This document shows, piece after piece, positions 9,019-16,925 of a stretch of DNA of 64,000 bases. Below the pieces are notes generated by a model. That model ran no database searches, had not been told where the DNA came from, and worked only from the letters and a program-made list of their open reading frames with translations. The position numbers and the translations under genes are program-made. Each line of letters begins with the position of its first letter. The first letter of the stretch is position 1. Source of the stretch: Dehalococcoidia bacterium (GTDB lineage: Bacteria > Chloroflexota > Dehalococcoidia > GIF9 > UBA5629); contig JBAZEK010000004.1 of the NCBI GenBank assembly GCA_041653995.1, positions 168,862 to 232,861 of the forward strand, read 5' to 3'.

Positions 9019-9746
9019 GGTTTGAACGGCCTCATATGCATTAGAAACTCTACATTTCCGTCGGCGCCGGATACAGGTGACGCCGTCAGATTAAGCAACG
9101 ACCAGCTATTCAGGTTCATCCAGGTTATGAATTTGCCGATGCAGCGCGCGTGAACCTCCGGGTCTTTGATCACACCGCCCTTGCCCACGTCCTTTCTATC
9201 GGCCTCGAACTGCGGCTTGAAGAGGACGACCAGCTCGCCGCCCTCTATAAGATGCGGCAGTATGTTGGGTATGACCGCCGTCAGCGATATGAACGATACG
9301 TCCACGGTGGCCAGGCCGGCTTTGCCCGGCAGATCGAAGGGATAGTGGGCGTTGACCTTCTCGATGACCACAACACGATCATCCTGCCGCAGCCTGTAAT
9401 CTATCTGGCCATGGCCGACATCCAGGGCGTATACCCTCTTCGCCCCATGCTGTAGCAGGCAATCGGTGAAGCCTCCGGTCGATGCCCCCACGTCCAGGCA
9501 GCGCAGGCCCGATACGTCGATGCCGAATACCTTCAGCGCATGGTCGAGCTTGAGGCCGCCCCGGCTCACATAGGGCAGCTTCTGCTTGAGGCTGATTTCG
9601 GCGTCTTCAGGGACAAGGCAGCCTGCCTTGGACAGCAGACCGCCGTTAACGGTAACCTCGCCGGCCATAATCATAGCCTGGGCCTTGCTCCTGTTCTCCG
9701 CCAGGCCGCGTGCAACCAGAAGGCTGTCGAGGCGCAGTTTAGTCAT
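9015..9746 (-). CDS. tlyA: TlyA family rRNA (cytidine-2'-O)-methyltransferase
   Basis: 243 residues. An N-terminal S4 RNA-binding domain (LRLDSLLVARGLAENRSKAQ, residues 4-23, then AGEVTVNG) is followed by an FtsJ-type methyltransferase domain with LDVGASTGGFTDCLLQHGA (SAM motif around residue 80) and VDVSFISL. Family members methylate ribose of C1409 in 16S and C1920 in 23S rRNA; they were once called hemolysins. The gene leads the leftward tlyA-protease-hydrolase unit. A perfect 40-base palindrome ends directly at its ATG, and no ribosome-binding site is seen. Confidence 0.92.
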   Translation of the reverse strand: MTKLRLDSLLVARGLAENRSKAQAMIMAGEVTVNGGLLSKAGCLVPEDAEISLKQKLPYVSRGGLKLDHALKVFGIDVSGLRCLDVGASTGGFTDCLLQHGAKRVYALDVGHGQIDYRLRQDDRVVVIEKVNAHYPFDLPGKAGLATVDVSFISLTAVIPNILPHLIEGGELVVLFKPQFEADRKDVGKGGVIKDPEVHARCIGKFITWMNLNSWSLLNLTASPVSGADGNVEFLMHMRPFKP

Positions 9747-9786
9747 TATAGTATCAGCGGCAGTAATTACTGCCGCTGATACTATA
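9747..9786. repeat. perfect 40-base palindrome abutting the tlyA start codon
   Basis: The left half TATAGTATCAGCGGCAGTAA (9747-9766) is followed directly by its exact reverse complement (9767-9786), with no spacer. It fills most of the gap between the end of the upstream SDR gene (9803) and the tlyA ATG (9746). No T-run follows on either strand, so it is not a typical intrinsic terminator. It could be an RNA hairpin that occupies the tlyA initiation region, an operator, or a transcript end processed by nucleases. Confidence 0.85.
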
Positions 9787-9802
9787 GCAAAAATCGTCCG
9801 TA

Positions 9803-10759
9803 TTATTTCGCCGGAGGCGGCGGCGGGGGCAACATACCCCTGGTCAGGCTCTTGGGCATCAGGTCGGACAGCTCTTTGACCGTCCAGACTCCATCCTTAA
9901 AAATGCTCGTCACGACCGTAGGCTCTGAGTAGATCCCGATTTCGCCGCCACTCACAAAGAAGGTCTTACCGTTGATCCCGCCTGCGGCGTCCGTGGCCAG
10001 ATAAACGACCAGCGGTGCAATATGGTCGGGCGCCAGCTTCTTCAACTCGGCGTTCAGCTGATCTTCACTCATGTTTTTCATCAGGCTTCCAAAGTCCAGG
10101 CCCTGACCCGCGCTGGGGCTGTCGGCTTTTTTATCCCAGGCCGACTTCATGGCAGGGGTCAAAAGGCGGGTAACGGCCAGGGGCCGAATGCAGTTGGTGG
10201 TCACACCGTATTTGGCCATATCGAGGGCCACGGTGCGCGTGAAGCCGACAATGCCTTCCTTGGCCGCGCTGTAGTTGGCCTGTCCCAGATTGCCCAGGCC
10301 GGCCTGCGATGATGTGTTGATGATGCGCCCGCTACGCTGCTGCCGGAAGAAGGCGCAGGCATGCCGCGTGCAGAAAAAGTGCCCGTACATATGCACCTTC
10401 TGTATGATGTCCCACTCATCCTCGGTCATATTGAAGACCATACGGTCGCGCAGTATGCCCGCGTTGTTGACCAGAATGTCTATTTTGCCGAAGGCGTCCA
10501 CGGCGGCCTTGATGATGTTCTCGCCGCCCTTCCACGTGGCCACCGAATCGTAGTTGGCCACGGCCTGACCGCCCATCTTCTTGATCTCGGCTACGACCTC
10601 GTCGGCGGGTGTGGATGCTGACCCTGCACCATCCGAGCCACCTCCCAGATCGTTGATCACTACTTTGGCCCCTTCAGCTGCGAAGAGCAGAGCCTCGGCC
10701 CTCCCCAGGCCGCGCCCCGAGCCGGTGATTACGGCTACCTTACCGTCCAGTAAACCCAT
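9803..10759 (-). CDS. SDR family oxidoreductase, 3-hydroxyacyl-CoA dehydrogenase type (copy 1)
   Basis: 318 residues. The NAD(P) motif TGSGRGLG is at residues 12-19, NNAG at 98-101, and the catalytic Ser150/151, Tyr163 and Lys167 are present. The sequence resembles the dehydrogenase domain of peroxisomal multifunctional enzyme type 2, so oxidation of 3-hydroxyacyl-CoA is a reasonable role. The C terminus has a run of six prolines (LPPPPPPAK). It lies downstream of the acyl-CoA ligase and thiolase genes on the same strand. A near-duplicate lies at 14500-15423; the two differ mainly around residues 195-230. Confidence 0.9.
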   Translation of the reverse strand: MGLLDGKVAVITGSGRGLGRAEALLFAAEGAKVVINDLGGGSDGAGSASTPADEVVAEIKKMGGQAVANYDSVATWKGGENIIKAAVDAFGKIDILVNNAGILRDRMVFNMTEDEWDIIQKVHMYGHFFCTRHACAFFRQQRSGRIINTSSQAGLGNLGQANYSAAKEGIVGFTRTVALDMAKYGVTTNCIRPLAVTRLLTPAMKSAWDKKADSPSAGQGLDFGSLMKNMSEDQLNAELKKLAPDHIAPLVVYLATDAAGGINGKTFFVSGGEIGIYSEPTVVTSIFKDGVWTVKELSDLMPKSLTRGMLPPPPPPAK

Positions 10760-10772
10760 AATACCGCTCCAT

Positions 10773-12332
10773 TCAATTCACTCCCCGCGTCTTCCCTTCC
10801 CAAAAGGGAGCGCGCAGGGTCTTTTTATCGATTTTACCCACGGCAGTCACAGGGATCTGCGACTGAAAGACGATTTTTTTAGGAAGCTCATATTTATTGA
10901 GCTTACCCCTGCAGAAGTCCAATATCTCTTTTTCTTCTATATCGCCGTCGGCCACGACCACAGCAGTTACCGCTTCGCCCCATTTTTCATCCGGGACACC
11001 TATGACGGCCACCTGCTTTACACTGGGATGTTTGGATATCACGTTCTCAACGGAGGCGGAGTATACATTGAAAGCGCCGGTGATGATCATGTCCTTTTTC
11101 CGGTCGACCAGATATAAGTAACCCTCTTCGTCCAGTTTGCCCATGTCTCCTGTATGCAGCCATCCGTCGACCACCGTAGCAGCGGTCATCTCCGGATGGT
11201 TCAAGTAACCTTTCATTACAAAGGGAGCTTTAACCAGTATCTCTCCGGCCTTGCCCGCCGACAGGTCCTTCCCGCTGTCATCGACGATGCGGACTGCAAC
11301 CATCTGGCACGGCCGCCCGCAGCTTGAGAGAAGACGGGTATGCTTCATGGCCCTTATATGGTCTTCCATGGTCAACGTGGTAACAGCCTGAGGACACTCG
11401 GTCTGTCCGTAGATTTGCACCAGTATCGGGCCGAAGCGCTCCATAGCCTCCGCGAGCCGTCCTTCGGACATGGGCGCAGCGCCGTAAAGCAGCATCCTCA
11501 GCGAGCTCAAGTCATAGTCACCACTTTTTAAAACGTCCAGCAGTATATAGATTATAGTAGGCACGAGGAACATAACGGTGACCTTTTCATCACGGATGAG
11601 ATTGAGCAGGCGGAACAGGTCGGCTTTCTTCTCGATTATAAAGCGCACCCCGTTGATACATCCCAGGTACATGATAGCGCCCGCTGCATGCGCCAGCGGC
11701 GTCATCAACATGATGGTGTCGGAAGGCAGTAGATTGTAGGCCAGAGACTGCGCGACCAGGAGGTAGTAGAAGCTCGCCTGTGAATGTATAACGCCCTTGG
11801 GGGTGCCTGTAGTGCCGCCCGTGTACACGACCAGGGCATCGTCATCAGGTTTTGCCGTGAAGGGCGGGTCCTGTGTTTTTTGCCCCGAGAGAAATTTGTC
11901 CCAGGCGATGATGCCACCACTGGTTACTCCGCCCACGGTCACGATGGTCTTCAAATCAGGCAGACGATCTTTCATCTTCATGATCCTTTCCTGGACGGAC
12001 AAATCTACCAGGGCCATCTTCACCTTTGCGTCCTGCAGGATAAACAGCAGGTCCTCATCTCCCACCAGCATATTGATGCCGACGGCGGTGGCGCCCGCCT
12101 TGAAGATACCGTAGGTGGAATAGACGATTTCCATGCTGTTGGGAATGGCCACGGCCACCCGGTCTCCCGGGCCGTATCCCAGGGCCTGAATGCCGTTAGC
12201 CACGCGGTTGGAGTTTATGTGAACGTCATAGTAGGTATATTCAGCGTCCTCCATTTTGGCGAAGACCTTGTTGCTGAACTTCTTCAATGTGCTCGCCATT
12301 AAGAATTGAGTGGTAACCGTTTCGTGCGTCAT
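10773..12332 (-). CDS. AMP-forming acyl-CoA ligase (acyl-CoA synthetase)
   Basis: 519 residues, typical of the ANL superfamily. The phosphate-binding motif VVYTGGTTGTPKGVIH is near residue 170, YGQTE near 308, and the hinge/C-terminal region has GWLHTGDMGKLDEEGYLYLVDRKKDMIITGAFNVY, with the catalytic Lys region ending VGKIDKKTLR. The enzyme activates a carboxylic acid to its CoA ester through an acyl-adenylate. It sits between a thiolase gene (20 bases upstream) and an SDR gene (13 bases downstream), so the three probably form one degradation operon. Substrate unknown; long-chain or aromatic acids are both plausible. Confidence 0.92.
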   Translation of the reverse strand: MTHETVTTQFLMASTLKKFSNKVFAKMEDAEYTYYDVHINSNRVANGIQALGYGPGDRVAVAIPNSMEIVYSTYGIFKAGATAVGINMLVGDEDLLFILQDAKVKMALVDLSVQERIMKMKDRLPDLKTIVTVGGVTSGGIIAWDKFLSGQKTQDPPFTAKPDDDALVVYTGGTTGTPKGVIHSQASFYYLLVAQSLAYNLLPSDTIMLMTPLAHAAGAIMYLGCINGVRFIIEKKADLFRLLNLIRDEKVTVMFLVPTIIYILLDVLKSGDYDLSSLRMLLYGAAPMSEGRLAEAMERFGPILVQIYGQTECPQAVTTLTMEDHIRAMKHTRLLSSCGRPCQMVAVRIVDDSGKDLSAGKAGEILVKAPFVMKGYLNHPEMTAATVVDGWLHTGDMGKLDEEGYLYLVDRKKDMIITGAFNVYSASVENVISKHPSVKQVAVIGVPDEKWGEAVTAVVVADGDIEEKEILDFCRGKLNKYELPKKIVFQSQIPVTAVGKIDKKTLRAPFWEGKTRGVN

Positions 12333-12352
12333 AACGACAACCTCCAGATTTA

Positions 12353-13597
12353 TTATTTATTTACCTTCTGCAATATGTGCACACACATGGCAGCTTCTTC
12401 CACACCTATGTTGCCCCCACCGTTTTCCGTAAGACCGATGCGGGCGTTCTCCACCTGTCGCGCTCCTGCTTCACCCCTCAACTGGGTGACGACTTCATAG
12501 ATCTGCGCCAGGCCCGAGGCGCCGATGGGATGTCCCCGGCATTCCAGTCCCCCGCTGGTATTGACGGGTTTCTTTCCGCCCAGCGCGGTCGCTCCGGTCT
12601 CGGCATACGGCCCGCCTTCTCCCAGCGGGCAGAAGCCCATTACCTCCGTCTGGTGCAGCTCGCTCCAGGCGGTTGCATCATGCAGTTCCGCTAAATCCAC
12701 GTCTTTTGGCCCCAAGCCCGCCTGCGCGTATGCCTTCAGCGCCAGGCGCTGCCCGATATCTTCCCCGTCAAGCTCCCTGTCGCTGCCCTGTCCGGGTACG
12801 GAAGCCAGTATTTTCACCACCCTCACACCATTTAGCTTCTTCAGATACCTGCCCGAGCAGACGATGGCAGCGGCGGCGCCATCGCCCACGGGCGCACACA
12901 TTGCTCTCGTCAGAGGATAGGCTACCCGTCTATCGGCAAGGACCTCGTCAACGGTCATGGTATTCCGATACTGCGCGAGAGGATTGAGTGAGCCGTGCCT
13001 GTGGTTCTTGGCGCACACCAGCGCCATCTGGCGCTGCGTGGACCCATATTTATTCATATGCCAGCGCGCATTCATTGCATAGGCGTCCATAAAAATGCTG
13101 CGGCCTTCGCCCGGTGCGGACTCATCGGCTGGCATGGGGATGGTGAAGGTCTTGCCCACCTCCAGAATCATCTTGATATGCTTTTCGAAGTTCTCAACGT
13201 CCATGCAGGATGCATAGGCAGCCAGCGAAAGTGTTTTATCGGGATTGGTTATCTTCTCCGAGCCGATGGCGAGAGCGATATCGAAACAGCCGGCCATGAT
13301 GCCCGTGCAGGCCAGGTTCAAAGCTGTGGATGCTCCGGCACAGGCATTCTCGACATTGGTAACCGGGATGCGGTCGATCCCCATACCCCGCATCACCACC
13401 TGGCCGCGAATGGAATGTTGATTACCAAACATACCCCAGAATGTATTAGAAAAATAGGCTGCCTCGAGCGATTTTTTATCTATGCCTGCATCCTCTAAGG
13501 CTATCGATGCCGCTTCCTCCGCCATGCCTCTCACCGTACGATCCGGCAGCTTGCCGAATTTTGTCATACCAACGCCTATTATATAAACACCTTCCAT
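12353..13597 (-). CDS. thiolase family protein (SCP-x-like acetyl-CoA acyltransferase)
   Basis: 414 residues of the lipid-transfer-type thiolase branch. The nucleophile lies in VENACAGAS (Cys near residue 86); ELHDATAWSEL around residue 305 and the C-terminal GGLECRGHPIGASG carry the conserved histidines. Cleavage of 3-oxoacyl-CoA by CoA is the expected reaction. In this branch the protein often works with a small OB-fold partner; none is adjacent. It is the first gene of the thiolase-ligase-SDR operon, and its promoter overlaps the candidate TetR operator upstream. Confidence 0.9.
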   Translation of the reverse strand: MEGVYIIGVGMTKFGKLPDRTVRGMAEEAASIALEDAGIDKKSLEAAYFSNTFWGMFGNQHSIRGQVVMRGMGIDRIPVTNVENACAGASTALNLACTGIMAGCFDIALAIGSEKITNPDKTLSLAAYASCMDVENFEKHIKMILEVGKTFTIPMPADESAPGEGRSIFMDAYAMNARWHMNKYGSTQRQMALVCAKNHRHGSLNPLAQYRNTMTVDEVLADRRVAYPLTRAMCAPVGDGAAAAIVCSGRYLKKLNGVRVVKILASVPGQGSDRELDGEDIGQRLALKAYAQAGLGPKDVDLAELHDATAWSELHQTEVMGFCPLGEGGPYAETGATALGGKKPVNTSGGLECRGHPIGASGLAQIYEVVTQLRGEAGARQVENARIGLTENGGGNIGVEEAAMCVHILQKVNK

Positions 13598-13621
13598 GTA
13601 CCCTTTCCTCTAATCTGTATT

Positions 13622-13680
13622 ATACATACTGTAGTATGTATTCATTAGCTCATTTTACTTGAGATTTAGATCTCTGTCAA
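13622..13680 (-). promoter_or_regulatory. promoter of the thiolase operon with candidate TetR operator
   Basis: On the minus strand TTGACA (13680-13675) and TAAAAT (13657-13652) are 17 bases apart. Just downstream, near the expected start point, lies an inverted repeat with 8-base arms: ATACATAC (13622-13629) and GTATGTAT (13634-13641), separated by TGTA. A divergent tetR-type gene begins at 13764. The dyad next to a promoter and a divergent TetR gene suggests an operator; binding is inferred. Confidence 0.65.
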
Positions 13681-13763
13681 CAGCATACCAGGGATATGAG
13701 GGCTGCCGGTTTAAGCATCGGCAGCGTAAATATGATAAGATTAGTAACTCGGGGGAATTCAGT

Positions 13764-14375
13764 ATGCCAAAATTAAGGACAAGCATCCGCGCCGTGCGGT
13801 CTCAGATGACCAGACAGCGCATATTCAATACTGCAGTATCTCTATTTCTTGAAAAGGGATACGACAGCGTCACAATCGATGAAATCTGCCGGAGCGTAGG
13901 ATTGACCAAGGGCGCCTTCTACTCTCATTTCAAATCCAAAGACCAGATCGTTCTGGAAAGAATGCTGGCTGTGGACGAACATTACCGCACAGATATACTG
14001 CCGCTGGTTGAAAACCTGGAATCGAGCATCGATAAGGTATTGGCCTTCGTCAGGCTGGTTATCGCTCACATGGCGGAGCTGGGCAAAGCAACGGTCAGAA
14101 TCGCCTATCTAACACAGATCGGATATGATGAGAAACTCTCCGCCATCATGACAGAGAAAAGGACGCTTTACAAGATAATCCAGGCGTTGGTGGCCGAAGC
14201 CCAGGAAAAGGGAGAGTTGAGAAGCGACCTGGCCAGCGCGCAGATCACGCAGGTGATAATACACAATATCAGGGGTATCGTTTACAACTGGTGCCTTTCG
14301 CCGAGTAAGTTCGACCTGCGGGAAGCAGGTGAAGACCTGATTCAAGTATTATCTACCGGTTTACACAAACCGTAG
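13764..14375 (+). CDS. TetR/AcrR family transcriptional regulator
   Basis: About 203 residues. The N-terminal helix-turn-helix reads RIFNTAVSLFLEKGYDSVTIDEICRSVGLTKGAFYSHFKSKDQI, a textbook TetR pattern, followed by an all-helical ligand domain. The ATG at 13764 is chosen because GGGGG lies just before it; the frame extends 35 codons upstream without TetR similarity. It is divergent from the thiolase-ligase-SDR operon and likely represses it, responding to an acyl-CoA or the free acid. The intergenic dyad at 13622-13641 is the likely binding site. Confidence 0.9.
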   Translation: MPKLRTSIRAVRSQMTRQRIFNTAVSLFLEKGYDSVTIDEICRSVGLTKGAFYSHFKSKDQIVLERMLAVDEHYRTDILPLVENLESSIDKVLAFVRLVIAHMAELGKATVRIAYLTQIGYDEKLSAIMTEKRTLYKIIQALVAEAQEKGELRSDLASAQITQVIIHNIRGIVYNWCLSPSKFDLREAGEDLIQVLSTGLHKP

Positions 14376-14405
14376 CTTCGGATGTTTACGATAACAAAAC
14401 ATAGC

Positions 14406-14488
14406 GTGGCGCACCCTGAGGTGCGCCCGCTTGCGTCGCAGCGGGCGGGTTTAAAAACCCGCCCCTACAGATACTACTCGCAATGACG
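14406..14488. repeat. dispersed palindromic repeat (GTAGGGGC family) with a fragment of the second repeat family
   Basis: The segment contains GTGCGCCCGC and then an inverted repeat GCGGGTTT-AA-AAACCCGC followed by CCCTACA (14441-14469). The same units recur at 22708-22736 and at 55015-55151. It is followed by ACTCGCAATGACG (14476-14488), the end of the other dispersed repeat (CGTCATTGCGAG). It fills the gap between the TetR gene and the convergent SDR gene; nothing else was seen there. Confidence 0.8.
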
Positions 14489-14499
14489 TATAAGCTTAT

Positions 14500-15423
14500 C
14501 TATTTCGCCGGAGGCGGCGGCGGGGGCAACATGCCCTTGGTCAGGCTCTTGGGCATCAGGTCGGACAGCTCTTTGACCGTCCAGACTCCATCCTTAAAAA
14601 TGCTCGTCACGACCGTAGGCTCCGAGTAGATCCCGACCTCGCCCCCACCCACGAAGAAGGTCTTGCCGTTGATTCCGCCCGCTGCGTCCGTTGCCAGATA
14701 GACCACCAGCGGAGCAATGTGCTCAGGCGCCATCTTCTTCAGCTCGGCACCGATATCCAGTCCCAGTCCACCACCGCCTTCCTTGGCTTTCTTTTCCATT
14801 GCCGCCTGCAGTTCAGGGGTCAGGGTCAGCCTGGTAGCTGCGATGGGGCGTATGCAGTTGGTGGTCACACCGTACTTGGCCATATCGAGGGCCACGGTGC
14901 GCGTGAAGCCGACAATGCCTTCCTTGGCGGCGCTGTAGTTGGCCTGTCCCAGATTGCCCAGGCCGGCCTGCGATGATGTGTTGATGATGCGCCCGCTGCG
15001 CTGCTGCCGGAAGAAGGCGCAGGCATGCCGCGTGCAGAAAAAGTGCCCGTACATATGCACCTTCTGTATGATGTCCCACTCGTCCTCGGTCATATTGAAG
15101 ACCATGCGGTCACGCAGTATGCCGGCGTTGTTGACCAGTATGTCTATCTTCCCGAAAGCGTCGACGGCGGTCTTTATGATATTCTCGCCGCCCTTCCAGG
15201 TGGCCACCGAATCGTAGTTGGCCACAGCCTGGCCGCCCATCTTCTTGATCTCGGCTACGACCTCGTCGGCAGGTACGGATGCGGAGCCGGCCCCGTCCGA
15301 GCCGCCGCCCAGATCATTGATAACTATCTTGGCCCCTTCAGATGCGAAGAGCAGAGCCTCGGCCTTCCCCAGGCCGCGCCCCGAGCCGGTGATTACGGCT
15401 ACCTTACCGTCCAGTAAACCCAT
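14500..15423 (-). CDS. SDR family oxidoreductase, 3-hydroxyacyl-CoA dehydrogenase type (copy 2)
   Basis: 307 residues, near-duplicate of the SDR at 9803-10759. The nucleotide motif, active-site tetrad and the C-terminal run of six prolines are all kept. Long stretches are almost identical at the DNA level (14871-15260 against 10201-10560). The main difference is a shorter, Lys/Gly-rich segment around residues 195-220. The likely role is 3-hydroxyacyl-CoA oxidation. It lies downstream of an MFS transporter gene (gap 70 bases) and has AAAGGAGG before its ATG. The copies may serve different substrates, given that the variable segment lies in the substrate loop. Confidence 0.9.
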   Translation of the reverse strand: MGLLDGKVAVITGSGRGLGKAEALLFASEGAKIVINDLGGGSDGAGSASVPADEVVAEIKKMGGQAVANYDSVATWKGGENIIKTAVDAFGKIDILVNNAGILRDRMVFNMTEDEWDIIQKVHMYGHFFCTRHACAFFRQQRSGRIINTSSQAGLGNLGQANYSAAKEGIVGFTRTVALDMAKYGVTTNCIRPIAATRLTLTPELQAAMEKKAKEGGGGLGLDIGAELKKMAPEHIAPLVVYLATDAAGGINGKTFFVGGGEVGIYSEPTVVTSIFKDGVWTVKELSDLMPKSLTKGMLPPPPPPAK

Positions 15424-15493
15424 GCGAATACCTCCTTTTTTTATGCGAAGTAGATTATTTTAACACACGTTGACACAACAATTAATAGTCTGT

Positions 15494-16792
15494 TCAGGCC
15501 TCGGCCAGCAGGGTCTCGCGCCTGACCTTCTCCGCATCGTCCGGATAGGTGCGCGCGGCGATGAGGAAGAATATACCGCCCACGACCCCCACTGCGGCTG
15601 AGAGCATGACCGCCACGCTCAAACCTTCTGCGCCGCCGCCCAGCAGATCGGACAGCCAGCCTATCACCCACGGACCCCAGGCGCCGCCGAACAGGTACTG
15701 GGCAAATACCACGAGGCCCATGGAGAGGCCCTTATGCGCCACCGGCACAATGTCCTGTGAAACCGTGGCAAAAGCCGGCACCGCCATTGAAGCTATGATG
15801 CCGTAGAGCACGGCCAGCGCAATACCCAGGGGACTGAACTTGGTCAGTATCACTATCACGATCAACACAGCGGAGACCAGGTAGGAAACGGCGGGCACGT
15901 ACATCCTGCCGCGCGGGTCCTTCTTGCGCCAGACATCCGACAGCACGCCACCCAGCGGCGCGCCGATGATAGCCGTCAGTCCGATGCCCCCCACCAGCAT
16001 GCCGGCGCTAGCCTCGTTCACATTCATCACGCGCATGATCAGGCTGGGCAGCCAGATCAATACCGAGGTGGACATGAAGACGGCCAGGCCCAGGGCCGGG
16101 TAGAACCATTTTATGGTGGGCAGCTTGAGCACGTTGCCCAGCGCGACAAAAAATCCTTTGATGCCGGTCGACGCACCCGCGTCGACCGCCGTCTTGTAAT
16201 CCTTCATAAAGAAGGCCAGTATGCCCAGGATAACGCCGGGTATGGCGAAATAGTAGAAGGGCGTGCGCCATCCGAACTTGGCCGAGATGATGCCGCCCAG
16301 CATCACGCCGGCGGCGGCGCCCAGCGGTATGGCTATGTGAAAGATGCCCAGCGCGCGTCCCCGTTTCTCCTTGGAGTAGGATGCGCTGATCATGGCGGTG
16401 CCGCCCGGTACGAAGCCGGCCTCGCCCAGGCCCACGAAAGCACGCGGTATGAGCACGGTGACAAAATTGGTGGCCAGGCCGGTGAGGAAGGTGAAGCCGC
16501 TCCACAGGATGGCCATCAGTCCGATCGATTTCCTGCGGCTCCAGCGGTCGATCATATGTGCGATGGGGAAGGAGAAGAGCGCCATGCCCAGGATGAGCAC
16601 GGTCGAGGCCAGTCCGCATTCGGCGTCGGTCAATCCCAGCTCCATTTTCATGGGCTGCAGGATGACCGAGAACACCTGCCTGTCCATGTAGTTGATGGCG
16701 TACAGCAGTGTGCATATGATGAGAACGTAGTGCGCGCTCCAGCCGCCCGTCCTGTACTCTTTTACCTCATTCTTTCCGTTACCATTTGCCAT
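15494..16792 (-). CDS. MFS transporter
   Basis: About 432 residues with 12 predicted membrane helices. The loop after helix 2 carries DRWSRRKSIGL, an MFS motif-A variant, and GLGEAGFVPGGTAMISASY resembles the anion:cation symporter/phthalate permease branch. The start is ATG at 16792 with AAAGGAGG eight bases upstream; an upstream Met at 16840 lacks such a site. The transporter probably brings in an organic acid, in line with the acyl-CoA genes around it. It is followed by SDR copy 2 on the same strand and is divergent from the M20 peptidase gene. Confidence 0.88.
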   Translation of the reverse strand: MANGNGKNEVKEYRTGGWSAHYVLIICTLLYAINYMDRQVFSVILQPMKMELGLTDAECGLASTVLILGMALFSFPIAHMIDRWSRRKSIGLMAILWSGFTFLTGLATNFVTVLIPRAFVGLGEAGFVPGGTAMISASYSKEKRGRALGIFHIAIPLGAAAGVMLGGIISAKFGWRTPFYYFAIPGVILGILAFFMKDYKTAVDAGASTGIKGFFVALGNVLKLPTIKWFYPALGLAVFMSTSVLIWLPSLIMRVMNVNEASAGMLVGGIGLTAIIGAPLGGVLSDVWRKKDPRGRMYVPAVSYLVSAVLIVIVILTKFSPLGIALAVLYGIIASMAVPAFATVSQDIVPVAHKGLSMGLVVFAQYLFGGAWGPWVIGWLSDLLGGGAEGLSVAVMLSAAVGVVGGIFFLIAARTYPDDAEKVRRETLLAEA

Positions 16793-16925
16793 AGCGGTAT
16801 CCTCCTTTAATCCTGCGCCGCCCCACCCGATGGAATTCAACGCACTATACTACATCGGCGTAATGGATGCAATCGGGCCGTTATGCTACAATTCCATAGT
16901 CAGCAATCGGAAGAGGAGCGGCAAC

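Noticed and set aside
9747..9786. terminator of the upstream SDR gene
   Set aside because: The stem is strong but the bases after it on the minus strand are the tlyA start, without a T-run.
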